Part shown: in pieces, positions 1 through 6,870 of the stretch | Layout: every line of letters begins with the position of its first letter | How positions within the stretch are numbered: the first letter of the stretch is position 1 | From: PALSA-607 sp036510735 | GTDB lineage: Bacteria > Actinomycetota > Actinomycetes > Acidothermales > Acidothermaceae | NCBI GenBank assembly: GCA_036510735.1 | Contig: DATCDK010000295.1 | Coordinates: 1-10,475 of the forward strand | Length of the DNA stretch: 10,475 nucleotides | Direction: 5' to 3' | The notes under the pieces: generated by a model | Seen by the model: the letters and a program-made list of their open reading frames with translations, nothing else | Databases searched by the model: none | Told to the model about the DNA's origin: nothing | Translations under genes and position numbers: made by a program

Positions 1-432
1 ACGCTGCCCGAGCTCGAGGCCGAGGCGGCCGGCCTCGATAACCTGCGGTTCGTGTCGATGCAGCCGATCGAGCGACTACCGGAGCTACTCGCAGCGGCGG
101 ACCTTCACGTCGTCCCGTTGAAAGCTGGGTTGGCACGATCGAGTGTGCCGTCGAAGACCTACTCGATCATGGCCGCGGGTCGACCTCTGGTTGCCAGCGT
201 CGACGAAGGCAGCGAAGTGCAACGCGTCATCGAGGCCGCGGGGGCGGGCATCGCGGTAACCCCCGACGATGCCGAGGCATTCACCGCGGCGGTGTTGAAG
301 CTGGCCGACGACCCGGGCGCGAGGGAAAAGATGGGGGCGGCCGCGAGGGCATATGTCGAGCGGACGGCGTCGCCGCGCGGCGTCGCGCAGGCATACGCAG
401 ATTTGTTCGAGTCAGTCGCGCGCAAGAAGTAG
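1..432 (+). CDS. Glycosyltransferase family 4, C-terminal part (5' end outside window)
   Basis: The frame is open from base 1 to the TAG at 430-432, giving 143 visible codons, so the start and the N-terminal acceptor domain lie to the left. What is visible is the C-terminal Rossmann half of a GT-B retaining glycosyltransferase. It has a strand-helix stretch ending in ADLHVVPLKAG, then VPSKTYSIMAAGRPLVAS around visible residues 50-67. That is the nucleotide-sugar binding region where the family usually carries its E-x7-E motif, and the VPSK-x-Y-x-I-x-A-x-G-R-P form resembles WbuB-like enzymes. A helical tail with AREKMGAAARAYVE follows, typical of the domain end. These enzymes move a sugar from a nucleotide donor to a lipid-linked or glycan acceptor at the cytoplasmic face of the membrane. 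Donor and acceptor cannot be read from this fragment. It converges on the next gene with only 21 bases between. Confidence 0.85.
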   Translation, partial: TLPELEAEAAGLDNLRFVSMQPIERLPELLAAADLHVVPLKAGLARSSVPSKTYSIMAAGRPLVASVDEGSEVQRVIEAAGAGIAVTPDDAEAFTAAVLKLADDPGAREKMGAAARAYVERTASPRGVAQAYADLFESVARKK

Positions 433-453
433 GGCGCGCCGCAAGTAAACGGT

Positions 454-921
454 TCAGCGGGAGCGGAATGCGCGCGGCGGTGCCGGCATGTCGATGCGCG
501 GGCAGTTGCGCAGCGTCAGGTCGGCGTGGCCGAGGGCTTCGTCGCACAGCGAGTCGACCGTGTAGCCGATGCGGGAGCCGACCACGGTGATGGTCGCCCG
601 GAAGATGGTGATCTCCCAGCGGGTGGGCATGCCGTAGGCAACCTGAATACTGCCGATGAGGCCAGCCGCCGCGGCGGAGCGCTCGTCCTTGCCCTTCCAC
701 GGGCGTTCGAACAGCCGCCAGCAGCCCGGCTCGGCGTGCCAGCGGCCGCCAGAGCGGACGTCCTCGGCCCGTAGCCCGTCAAGAACCCGACGGGCGTTCC
801 TCTCGGAGAGGACCGCTGCCGGTCGGATGACCTCGGTCACGGTGACGTCGTCGTAGAGCCGGCTGGCGAGACTCTCAACCGCCTCACGCTGGGCGGCGCC
901 CGGCACTTTGTCCTTGCTCAC
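454..921 (-). CDS. Hypothetical protein, unknown function
   Basis: I do not recognise this 155-residue protein. The frame also offers an ATG at 984 (176 residues), but nothing like a ribosome binding site precedes it and the extra 21 residues (Cys, His and Pro rich) look non-coding. The GTG at 921 has AGGTGA at 930-935, eight bases upstream. A GTG at 933 with AGGAA upstream is also possible. The protein is soluble, with no signal peptide or membrane helix. The N-terminal part is helical and charged (SKDKVPGAAQREAVESLASR). The middle holds Trp-rich stretches (GGRWHAEPGCWRLFERPWKG), and the C-terminal half looks like beta strands (RWEITIFRATITVVGSRIGY), ending in a basic PPRAFRSR tail. It lies between a convergent glycosyltransferase and a divergent VOC gene. 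Steady coding character and a plausible start make it probably real. Confidence 0.55.
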   Translation of the reverse strand: MSKDKVPGAAQREAVESLASRLYDDVTVTEVIRPAAVLSERNARRVLDGLRAEDVRSGGRWHAEPGCWRLFERPWKGKDERSAAAAGLIGSIQVAYGMPTRWEITIFRATITVVGSRIGYTVDSLCDEALGHADLTLRNCPRIDMPAPPRAFRSR

Positions 922-929
922 GGCTCTTG

Positions 930-935
930 TCACCT
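930..935 (-). promoter_or_regulatory. Ribosome binding site deciding the start of the unknown gene
   Basis: On the minus strand this reads AGGTGA, eight bases before the GTG at 921. No comparable motif lies before the longer ATG start at 984. A second candidate, AGGAAA, sits just upstream and would serve a GTG at 933, so the start is settled only to within four codons. Confidence 0.35.
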
Positions 936-984
936 GATTTCCTGGACATCCGTGCAGTGGTTGGCAGTGGCGGTCAGTAGCCAT

Positions 985-1138
985 CGTGAATCAGCCGTGC
1001 AGGCGGCTACAGTGCTTATCGGCCACCCAAGGGGCCCGCTGAGGCCAATCGAGGACCTTATTCGCCGTCCCTCTTCCCTGACCGTGCCGTTCTGAGCACA
1101 ATCACACCCGGACCAACTCCCGGAGAGGCCGTCGCGAT
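985..1138. promoter_or_regulatory. Divergent intergenic region, probable promoters in both directions
   Basis: These 154 bases separate a leftward gene (start 921 or 984) from the rightward VOC gene (start 1139), so both promoters should lie here or just to the left. A TANNNT-type -10 candidate (TACAGT, 1008-1013) faces right, with no convincing -35. A short inverted repeat (AGCCG...CGGCT) sits around 993-1008 and a GGGGCCC palindrome near 1031. None is strong enough to call a specific operator. No open frame of coding character is seen. Confidence 0.3.
1122..1128 (+). promoter_or_regulatory. Ribosome binding site of the VOC gene
   Basis: GGAGAGG lies ten bases upstream of the ATG at 1139, a good Shine-Dalgarno match at slightly long but normal spacing. 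It supports that ATG as the start. Confidence 0.55.
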
Positions 1139-1912
1139 ATGCCAGTGCGAAGCTCCTACGTCCAGGGCACCCCCAACTGGATCGATCTGTCGACCAGCGA
1201 CCAAGGCGCGGCCAAGGAGTTCTACGGCGAGCTGTTCGGCTGGACGTTCGACGACCAGCCGATGGCCGAGGGCATCTACTCGATGGCCCTGAAGGCGGCC
1301 GGTGTTGTCGGCGCGATCTCCGTACTGCCGCCCGACCTGGCTGCCCAGAACGCGACGGCGATGTGGAACACCTACCTCGCCGTCGACGACGTCGATGCGA
1401 CCTTGGCGCGTGTTGACGCCGCCGGAGGCAAGATCGCGATGGCGCCGTTCGACGTCACGGACGCCGGTCGCATGGCCTTCATCATCGACCCGACGGGTGC
1501 GCCCCTCGCGATCTGGCAAGCGAAGACTCACATCGGCGCAACGCTAGTCAACGAGCCCGGGTCAGTGATCTGGAACGACCTACGAACGGACGACGTCGGT
1601 GCTGCTACGTCGTTCTACGAAGCGGTGTTCGGGCTGATCGCAGATCCTCAAGAATCCGGAGCGACGCCGTACGTCAGCTTGCGCACCGGCAACGACGCGG
1701 TGGCCGGTATCTCAGCTCGAACTGACGAAGCGGTACCGAACGAGTGGCAGATCTACTTTGCCGTCGAAGACACCGAATCTGTGGCCGCACACGCACTCGC
1801 ATTGGGTGGCGACGTGATCCTCGAGCCGATCGACACGCCGATCGGTCCGATGGCCACCCTCGCCGACCCGCAAGGCGCCATCTTCAACGTCATAGCCATC
1901 GCAACGACCTAG
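1139..1912 (+). CDS. Two-domain VOC (glyoxalase/bleomycin resistance-like) protein, CFP-30B type
   Basis: This 257-residue protein contains two vicinal-oxygen-chelate domains in tandem. Domain 1 spans about residues 11-126 (NWIDLSTSD, AAKEFYGELFGW, AVDDVDATLARV, DPTGAPLAIWQA). Domain 2 spans about 142-254 (VIWNDLRTDDVGAATSFY, VFG, AVEDTESVAAHALALGG, DPQGAIFNVI). A two-domain VOC protein is expected to fold as a single-chain pseudo-dimer. Length and motif order match the actinobacterial CFP-30B/hydroxylase-like VOC family, whose substrate is not well defined. The usual first metal-ligand His is not seen at the W-I-D position, so metal-dependent glyoxalase I activity should not be assumed. No signal peptide is visible. 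The gene is probably transcribed alone: it diverges from the unknown gene on its left and converges on the dehydrogenase nine bases to its right. Confidence 0.88.
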   Translation: MPVRSSYVQGTPNWIDLSTSDQGAAKEFYGELFGWTFDDQPMAEGIYSMALKAAGVVGAISVLPPDLAAQNATAMWNTYLAVDDVDATLARVDAAGGKIAMAPFDVTDAGRMAFIIDPTGAPLAIWQAKTHIGATLVNEPGSVIWNDLRTDDVGAATSFYEAVFGLIADPQESGATPYVSLRTGNDAVAGISARTDEAVPNEWQIYFAVEDTESVAAHALALGGDVILEPIDTPIGPMATLADPQGAIFNVIAIATT

Positions 1913-1913
1913 C

Positions 1914-1931
1914 CAGCCGGATCACCGGCTG
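1914..1931. terminator. Hairpin between convergent genes, possible bidirectional terminator
   Basis: A perfect 7-bp inverted repeat (CAGCCGG / CCGGCTG) with a four-base loop ATCA begins two bases after the VOC stop codon. The loop includes the TGA stop of the opposing dehydrogenase gene. No U-tract follows on either strand, so this would be a U-less hairpin. Its position between two convergent genes with almost no other spacer suggests it ends or stabilises both transcripts. Confidence 0.45.
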
Positions 1932-2764
1932 TAGAAGCCGCCCTTGGTCTTGTTGCCGAGTACGCCGGCGTCAACCATCTGAGACAACAGCGCAGGTGGA
2001 GCATCGTGCGGATTGCCCGACGCTGCGTACAACGACGACGCGATTGAGTGAACGGTGTCGAGGCCGATCAGGTCGGCGAGTCGCAACGGACCCATCGGGT
2101 GGCTGCACCCCAGGGTCATCGCACTGTCGACATCAGCCGCCGGAACGCCTGCTTCGACCATCCGGATGGCCGAGCAGATGTACGGGATCAGCAGCGCGTT
2201 CACGATGAAACCAGGAGTGTCGGGAACACGGACGATGCTCTTACCCAGCGTCTCGCCTACCAATTCCTCGACCGCCGAGATGACTTCAGGGGCCGTGTTC
2301 GCCGTGGTCACAAACTCGACCAACGGCAACACAGATGCGGGATTGAAGAAGTGCAAACCCACAACGCGCTCAGGTTGCGATGTCACACTGCCGAGTCGCG
2401 TGATCGAAAGTGACGACGTGTTCGACGCCAGAATCGCGGTCGGTGACATCGTGCTGGCGAGTTGCCGAAACACGTCGAGCTTCACGTCCTCGATCTCTGG
2501 AACAGCCTCAATAACCAATTCGCAGTCGCGGAGTTCGTCAATGTCGACACTGATGACGATGCGCCCGCGGACGTCCGCGACCTGAGCTTCGTCGAGACCA
2601 TCACGCCTCGCGGTGCGACGCAGCAGCGCGGCAATCCGCTCCTCTCCCCGCTCCACGGCTTCGTCGTCCAGCACGTGGACGGAGACCTCGAGGCCAGATC
2701 GGGCGGAGAGTTCCGCAATGGCCGACCCCATGATTCCGCAGCCGACGAGCCCGATGCGCTTCAC
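1922..2764 (-). CDS. 3-hydroxyacyl-CoA (3-hydroxybutyryl-CoA) dehydrogenase
   Basis: This 280-residue cytosolic NAD(P)-dependent enzyme of the FadB2/Hbd type should interconvert (S)-3-hydroxyacyl-CoA and 3-oxoacyl-CoA, as in beta-oxidation or butanoate metabolism. The N-terminal Rossmann domain has GLVGCGIMGSAIA (residues 5-17) for the dinucleotide. ASNTSSLSI (113-121) follows, then GLHFFNPASVLPLVE (136-150) carrying the catalytic His138 and Glu150. Asn189 lies in PGFIVNALL. The C-terminal helical domain has DVDSAMTLGCSHPMGPLRLADLIGLD and ends in GNKTKGGFYSR, the classic family ending. Length is normal and all key residues are present. The start is GTG, with only a weak AGG-TTGGG upstream. 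It follows the GNAT gene after nine bases and so is the last gene of the operon. FadB2 or Hbd homology is clear, but the true substrate is unknown. Confidence 0.92.
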   Translation of the reverse strand: MKRIGLVGCGIMGSAIAELSARSGLEVSVHVLDDEAVERGEERIAALLRRTARRDGLDEAQVADVRGRIVISVDIDELRDCELVIEAVPEIEDVKLDVFRQLASTMSPTAILASNTSSLSITRLGSVTSQPERVVGLHFFNPASVLPLVEFVTTANTAPEVISAVEELVGETLGKSIVRVPDTPGFIVNALLIPYICSAIRMVEAGVPAADVDSAMTLGCSHPMGPLRLADLIGLDTVHSIASSLYAASGNPHDAPPALLSQMVDAGVLGNKTKGGFYSR

Positions 2765-2773
2765 GGACCCAAC

Positions 2774-3805
2774 CTAAACATGGTCAAGGTCGCCCCAGCC
2801 CAGGGTCCATCGTTCGGCGCGCCGATCGTGTTCCAAGGCCAGGTTGTCGACGACGCCGAAATGGAGCTGCTTAGGCTCGAAGCGTTGCGGAACGAGCCGC
2901 AAACCTGACCGCTTCGCGAGGTCCGAGGTCGACGTCCCAGGCAGGGTTGCCAGAATTACGCCCGTCACCGGGCCCGCAGACTCGGCAATCTCGTGCACCA
3001 GACTGCGGCCCGCGGCAGCGTTGGTTGCCAGCAGCTCGAGTACGAAAACGAAGTCGGCGCCGTCCTGCTCCCGCACCGTCGTCACCGCGACTCCGCGAAG
3101 CTCACCCCGGCGTCGCACTGCGAAGTATCTGTACACGTTCGAACCGGGTCGATCGGCGTAACGCCACTGAAACCACCGACGATCGCGAATAACGCCATTG
3201 CGCACGGCAGGCTCGAGCGCAGTCCAGACCGCATCGACGTCCGCGTCGGGTTCGTGGGATTCGCTGACGTCGTAGCCGATTGTCGGCAGTGCTAGCTTGA
3301 CCCCCCAGCCCGCAATCGCTACTGCGAAGCGTGGCAGACCCGCACGCTTCGCGTAGAACGCGATGTCGAGGGGCATCAGATGCGTTCGCAGGAGTCCGAT
3401 CTCCTGCCAGCCAACGCGGGTGATGCCCTTCACTGAATTCTGATTGGGATAACAAACGGTGAGCGGCATTCCGGCTTCGCCGGTCGCCGCGTAGAGAGCC
3501 GATGCCATCGGCCCAAAGTTGCCGCGCGCCTGATGCGACCGGTCAATCGCAGCGTCAATACCTAACCCGACCTGCGTGACCTCACCGTCAACCTTCGCTG
3601 GGTAACGAATACTTGTGTACGCGCCGACGATCTCGCCGTCCGCGTCCATGACCATGATGACCGGGTCGCCATACGGGCTGCCGAAGTACTGCCAACGCAG
3701 GATCGCCTCGTCGCTCTTCGCGTTGTCCGGAAATGTGCGCGCAAGCAGCTGGCAGATCCCGGTCGCGTCGGCTTCGGACCCCTTGCGCAGGACTGCGTCC
3801 GTCAT
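2774..3805 (-). CDS. GNAT family N-acyltransferase of exopolysaccharide-cluster type
   Basis: I take the ATG at 3805 (343 residues). The frame continues open to 3940, but that extension runs into the PIG-L gene, and the protein then begins with MTDAVLRKGSEADATGI, the normal GNAT opening. GGATGG lies about eight bases upstream. The GNAT core covers residues 5-140: LRWQYFGSPYG (36-46), the beta strands IMVMDADGEIVGAY (50-63), an acetyl-CoA loop equivalent QARGNFGPM (92-100), and CYPNQNSVKGITRVGWQEIG (118-137). A second part repeats the pattern with WFQWRYADRPG (211-221) and YFAVRRRGELRGVA, and the C-terminus carries W-T-L-G-W-G-D-L-D. These features are typical of GNAT proteins next to glycosyltransferases in polysaccharide clusters, where they are thought to acylate amino sugars. 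Substrate and acyl donor are not shown. It starts 25 bases after the PIG-L stop. Confidence 0.83.
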   Translation of the reverse strand: MTDAVLRKGSEADATGICQLLARTFPDNAKSDEAILRWQYFGSPYGDPVIMVMDADGEIVGAYTSIRYPAKVDGEVTQVGLGIDAAIDRSHQARGNFGPMASALYAATGEAGMPLTVCYPNQNSVKGITRVGWQEIGLLRTHLMPLDIAFYAKRAGLPRFAVAIAGWGVKLALPTIGYDVSESHEPDADVDAVWTALEPAVRNGVIRDRRWFQWRYADRPGSNVYRYFAVRRRGELRGVAVTTVREQDGADFVFVLELLATNAAAGRSLVHEIAESAGPVTGVILATLPGTSTSDLAKRSGLRLVPQRFEPKQLHFGVVDNLALEHDRRAERWTLGWGDLDHV

Positions 3806-3830
3806 CGCACGCCCATCCGACGTCCTGGCA

Positions 3831-4631
3831 TCAGGCGTCCTGGCTCGACTGAACGGCCTGGGCGCGCCGTGCCAGTGCCCTGTATTCGCGGTGGGGCATG
3901 GCAATAAATGCCTCTCCGTAGCCCTGCCCGTGCAGCCCATGCAGGGAACGCCATCTAGAAAGGCCGAGACCCGCTGTCAGATCGAAGGCCAAAGCCGCGG
4001 TCACGTGACAGGCGGCGGCACGCTCTTTACGGGCCCAGACACGGGTCACGTCGACCAATCGGTTCGGCACGAGGGCCGTCCACCATTCGAACGCCCAAAC
4101 CTCGACGGAGTCGGGCAGTTCGGCATCGATTGCTGCCCAGCTCATCGCCTGGTGATCGGAGTGCCCGTCGAGAATCCACGGCACTAGCACGCGCTGCGCA
4201 GCAAAGTCTTCGACGGTCGCAGCGACGGCATCCGTCAGATCGGCCAGTCGTGCCGTAAGCGATCCGTCGGCGAAATCGAGGAAACGCGGTTCGTCTGCAC
4301 CGAGTGCCGCGCACGAGTTGGCAGCTTCGGTCGACCGTCGGCGTCCGGTTTCTTCAGCGTCGTAGGGCGAGCCTCGCGTGCCTTCACCCCGCGTTGCGTA
4401 GACGACCCGCAGCTGCGCCCCTGCGTCAGCTAGCAGCGCGATCGTGCCGGCACAGCCAAGCTCGTCATCGGGGTGCGCGCACAGCACGAGGGTCCGCACG
4501 GGATCCGGGTCAGCGACGAGCGGGCCCGACCCGCGGGCGCTGGCCGCAGTGTTGAGTACCGGCCACAACGATGTTGGCACCAGCGGCTTGCCACGTGCGA
4601 TCAACCGAACGACGGGCCGCGGCAGTTGCAC
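3831..4631 (-). CDS. PIG-L (LmbE-like) N-acetylglucosaminyl deacetylase
   Basis: This is a 266-residue zinc-dependent deacetylase of the PIG-L/MshB/LmbE superfamily. The signature CAHPDDELGCAG gives His53, Asp55 and Asp56. The second metal motif is GHSDHQA, with His157 and His160, and YATRGEGTRG lies between them. Members remove the acetyl group from GlcNAc on a lipid, inositol, antibiotic or glycan carrier. Here the neighbours point to a glycolipid or surface glycan. There is no signal peptide, so it should act in the cytoplasm. The frame extends to 4856, but that part overlaps the membrane-protein gene and is Arg-rich shadow sequence. The GTG at 4631 has a perfect GGAGG six bases upstream. 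It lies 70 bases after the preceding stop and 25 bases before the GNAT gene, an arrangement that suggests deacetylation followed by re-acylation of an amino sugar. Confidence 0.9.
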   Translation of the reverse strand: MQLPRPVVRLIARGKPLVPTSLWPVLNTAASARGSGPLVADPDPVRTLVLCAHPDDELGCAGTIALLADAGAQLRVVYATRGEGTRGSPYDAEETGRRRSTEAANSCAALGADEPRFLDFADGSLTARLADLTDAVAATVEDFAAQRVLVPWILDGHSDHQAMSWAAIDAELPDSVEVWAFEWWTALVPNRLVDVTRVWARKERAAACHVTAALAFDLTAGLGLSRWRSLHGLHGQGYGEAFIAMPHREYRALARRAQAVQSSQDA

Positions 4632-4637
4632 GACAGT

Positions 4638-4642
4638 CCTCC
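4638..4642 (-). promoter_or_regulatory. Ribosome binding site deciding the PIG-L start
   Basis: On the minus strand this is GGAGG, six bases ahead of the GTG at 4631. It is the strongest Shine-Dalgarno in the operon and fixes the start, ruling out the longer frame that would overlap the upstream membrane-protein gene. Confidence 0.7.
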
Positions 4643-4701
4643 GCTCAACGGTCTCCGGGGACGCTACCACCGAGCGAGGGACGAGAGGGCGAACGACGCC
4701 T

Positions 4702-5721
4702 TCACGGCGCCGGTCGCGGAGCCGCCGGTGCCGCCTTCGCTTCGTTGCGAGCTTCCCGGTGAGCGTCAACGCGATTCCGCTGCCGGGCAGCAGCAAGGAG
4801 ATGGAGGCCGTTGTGATGGGCGATTGCCGCTGCGATGGCGGCCCAAGCGCCATCACCCACGACCGAAATCACTCGCGATGTGAGCGCGACGACGGTTGCC
4901 GATGGCACCGACAGCACCGAGCTCAAGATGGCGATCGTGATGACTTCACGCAGTCCCGCGCCCGACGGCAGCGGAATCGCCAGAAACCCTGCAGACCACG
5001 CGAGTGCGGTGCCTCCGAGCGCCAACAGCAGCGACCGGCCTATCGGCGCGTGCAACGCCCAGCACAGCACGAAGACCTCTCCGCCGACCGCTAGCCACCC
5101 GACCGTCTGCCACGCGAGTGCGGTCAGCACCCCACGCGAGGTGAACTCGTGGTCGGGCGGCTCGCGGCGTAGCACCTTGAAAAGGAAATGCGTCAGCCGG
5201 TCAAGGTTCTTCGGAAGGAGTCCGAGCACCAGCAGCGGCAACACGAGCAGCACCCAGCTGTACTGGGCGACCTCGCCAGGCGCAGAAAACGGCAGCGTCA
5301 CAACGGCGAGCACCAAACCGGCCGCCAACGAAACGGCCATGCCGAGAACACTTGCTGCAACGGTTCGACGCGGAGGTATCTCGTGATCGCGGCCGAGGTC
5401 GGCCTGCGCGACCACGGTCCATACGGAACCGGGTAGGTATTTCCCAAGCTGGCCAAGGAAAAAGATGCGCATCGCGACGGGCAATCGAAGCGGCGAGTCA
5501 AGGTCGGCGAGCAATGACCGCCAAGCCATCATGGCGGCGAAAATGTTCCCGAAGCCGAGCAAAGTCGCGATGACGAGCGAGTACCACGACAACCTGTCGT
5601 AGCTGACGCCGATCTGGTGCCATTTACCGTGGAGCGCCAACGCGAACAAGATGATCAGAATCGCGAAAAATACAACCCTGGCCAGCAGTCGAAAGCGTGG
5701 CGGCAGGTGCGGGCGTCTCAC
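4702..5721 (-). CDS. Multi-pass membrane protein, LPG synthase transmembrane / UPF0104 family
   Basis: This 339-residue integral membrane protein has about eight hydrophobic segments, the first at residues 12-30 and later ones near 46-66, 120-143, 155-170, 198-222, 230-250, 258-282 and 284-301. FFLGQLGKYLPGSVW (87-101) and AGFLAIPLPSGAGLREV (244-260) match the conserved loops of the lysylphosphatidylglycerol-synthase transmembrane family. The soluble aminoacyl-transfer domain of MprF is absent. Such stand-alone members, including archaeal AglD-like proteins, occur in glycan clusters and are thought to move or use lipid-linked substrates across the membrane. Its role here is inferred as flippase-like or acceptor-lipid handling. 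The C-terminus from about 312 is basic and Ala/Pro rich and should be cytosolic or disordered. The start is GTG in a GTGA overlap with the stop of the GT4 gene, so translation is probably coupled. Confidence 0.83.
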   Translation of the reverse strand: MRRPHLPPRFRLLARVVFFAILIILFALALHGKWHQIGVSYDRLSWYSLVIATLLGFGNIFAAMMAWRSLLADLDSPLRLPVAMRIFFLGQLGKYLPGSVWTVVAQADLGRDHEIPPRRTVAASVLGMAVSLAAGLVLAVVTLPFSAPGEVAQYSWVLLVLPLLVLGLLPKNLDRLTHFLFKVLRREPPDHEFTSRGVLTALAWQTVGWLAVGGEVFVLCWALHAPIGRSLLLALGGTALAWSAGFLAIPLPSGAGLREVITIAILSSVLSVPSATVVALTSRVISVVGDGAWAAIAAAIAHHNGLHLLAAARQRNRVDAHREARNEAKAAPAAPRPAP

Positions 5722-6866
5722 CGACTCGCCCGGGTGCCGGCGACTGCGACGCCCGCCAACGCCGCTGTCAGAACTTCGATGTAGCCGTTCCAGCTGGAGT
5801 CAGTGTCGACGATGGGGACGCCGGCCCGAAGCTTCTGCGGCGTGCCAGGGCTGTAGAACTGCTTCAGCGCTGCGGTGAGATCGTCGACGTCGTCCGGCTC
5901 GGCGAGCACGCCATCGACACCGTCGTTGACCTGCGTGCCGAGCGTGCCGGCACGCGTCGCAATCACTGGGACGCCCATCGCGTGCGCCAACAGGACGTTC
6001 TGCGATGCGGTGCCTGCGCGGTAAGGCAGCACCAGCGCATCGACGTCCCGGAAAAGGCCGGCGATCTCCGAGCCTGCGACGTAGCTCGGGCGCAGCATCA
6101 CCCGGTCAAGCAGGCCGAGCTCGGCAATCTGATCACGCAGGCTGCTCACTCCGGACCAGATGTCCCCCGCGACCACGAGCTTCACATCGGGAACGCTCAC
6201 CATGGCACGCAGCAGCACGTCGAGGCCTTTGTACGGCCGCACGGTGCCGAAGAACAGCAGCCGGTTGAACGGCTCGTCGGCGTCCGTCATAACTCGCCGC
6301 TCGACCGGGAAGGCCGGCAGGTGCGGAGGGATGTCGGCGACGACAATCTGCGTGCGGTGATTCACGACTGTCTTGGCAAGCGCGGCGAGCTCGGGTGAGT
6401 GCACGAGTACCGCAGCGGCTCGCGACAGCAGCGCGCGGACCAGCACCGCGTCGCCGTGATGGCGCTCATGCGGGAACACGTTGTGCGCAACCACGACCAC
6501 GCGCGGCCTGCTCATTGAGCGCCGGGCGCGCAGAGCGCGAAGGATCGTCAGATAGGCCGGCACCTGCACGGTCGAGGCGTGCACGAGCACGACCGCGTTG
6601 TAGTCACGAAGACCCACACCGGTGCGCCACCAGGTGATCGGATTCCACCAGGCAAGCTGATAGGAGGTCGCTGGGTAGATGCGCACCTCAGGCTCGCCGC
6701 CAGGGACGCGTAGCGTGCCTGGATGCAGGAACGCCGGGTACTGGGCCGACCAGGACACGAGATCGACGTCGTGGCCAGCAGCTGCAAGCCGATGACACAA
6801 CTCAGTCGTGTGGTGAACGATCCCGCCGGTGTGCGGGTGCGTCGGGCCGACGACGGCGATGCGCAC
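5718..6866 (-). CDS. Glycosyltransferase family 4
   Basis: This is a 382-residue GT-B glycosyltransferase. I chose the GTG at 6866 because it opens with MRIAVVGPTHPHTGGIVHHT, the standard first strand and Gly-rich loop, and has GGGGAG seven bases upstream. The frame runs to 6920, but the additional 18 residues overlap the GT2 gene. Key parts are HNVFPHE (128-134), LLFFGTVRPYKGLDVLL (203-219) starting the donor-binding domain, and PYRAGTASQNVLLAHAMGVP (281-300). The last segment occupies the place of the E-x7-E motif but lacks both Glu residues, as in a known GT4 subgroup whose motif reads like Y-x-S-x-T-x-S. It should transfer a sugar from a nucleotide donor in the cytoplasm. It sits four bases downstream of GT2 and overlaps the following membrane-protein gene by four bases, so all three are probably translated together. 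Donor and acceptor are unknown. Confidence 0.9.
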   Translation of the reverse strand: MRIAVVGPTHPHTGGIVHHTTELCHRLAAAGHDVDLVSWSAQYPAFLHPGTLRVPGGEPEVRIYPATSYQLAWWNPITWWRTGVGLRDYNAVVLVHASTVQVPAYLTILRALRARRSMSRPRVVVVAHNVFPHERHHGDAVLVRALLSRAAAVLVHSPELAALAKTVVNHRTQIVVADIPPHLPAFPVERRVMTDADEPFNRLLFFGTVRPYKGLDVLLRAMVSVPDVKLVVAGDIWSGVSSLRDQIAELGLLDRVMLRPSYVAGSEIAGLFRDVDALVLPYRAGTASQNVLLAHAMGVPVIATRAGTLGTQVNDGVDGVLAEPDDVDDLTAALKQFYSPGTPQKLRAGVPIVDTDSSWNGYIEVLTAALAGVAVAGTRASR

Positions 6867-6870
6867 GTCG

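Noticed and set aside
433..480. GGCGCGCC palindrome and a possible GC-rich stem after the first glycosyltransferase
   Set aside because: The best stem is six pairs with a loop of about 30 bases and no U-tract, which is what GC-rich sequence gives by chance.
3806..3940. N-terminal extension of the GNAT frame up to 3940
   Set aside because: It overlaps the PIG-L C-terminus. The GNAT fold begins right after the ATG at 3805.
4632..4856. N-terminal extension of the PIG-L frame up to 4856
   Set aside because: It overlaps the 3' end of the membrane-protein gene, is a run of Arg-rich residues, and a perfect GGAGG precedes the inner GTG at 4631.
4444..5094. Plus-strand open frame of 216 residues across the PIG-L/membrane-protein junction
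   Set aside because: Its Arg, Ser and Pro rich composition is typical of the reverse complement of GC-rich coding DNA, and both genes opposite it are well supported.
5697..6398. Plus-strand open frame of 233 residues opposite GT4
   Set aside because: It lies antisense to clear glycosyltransferase motifs and shows no family features or ribosome binding site of its own.
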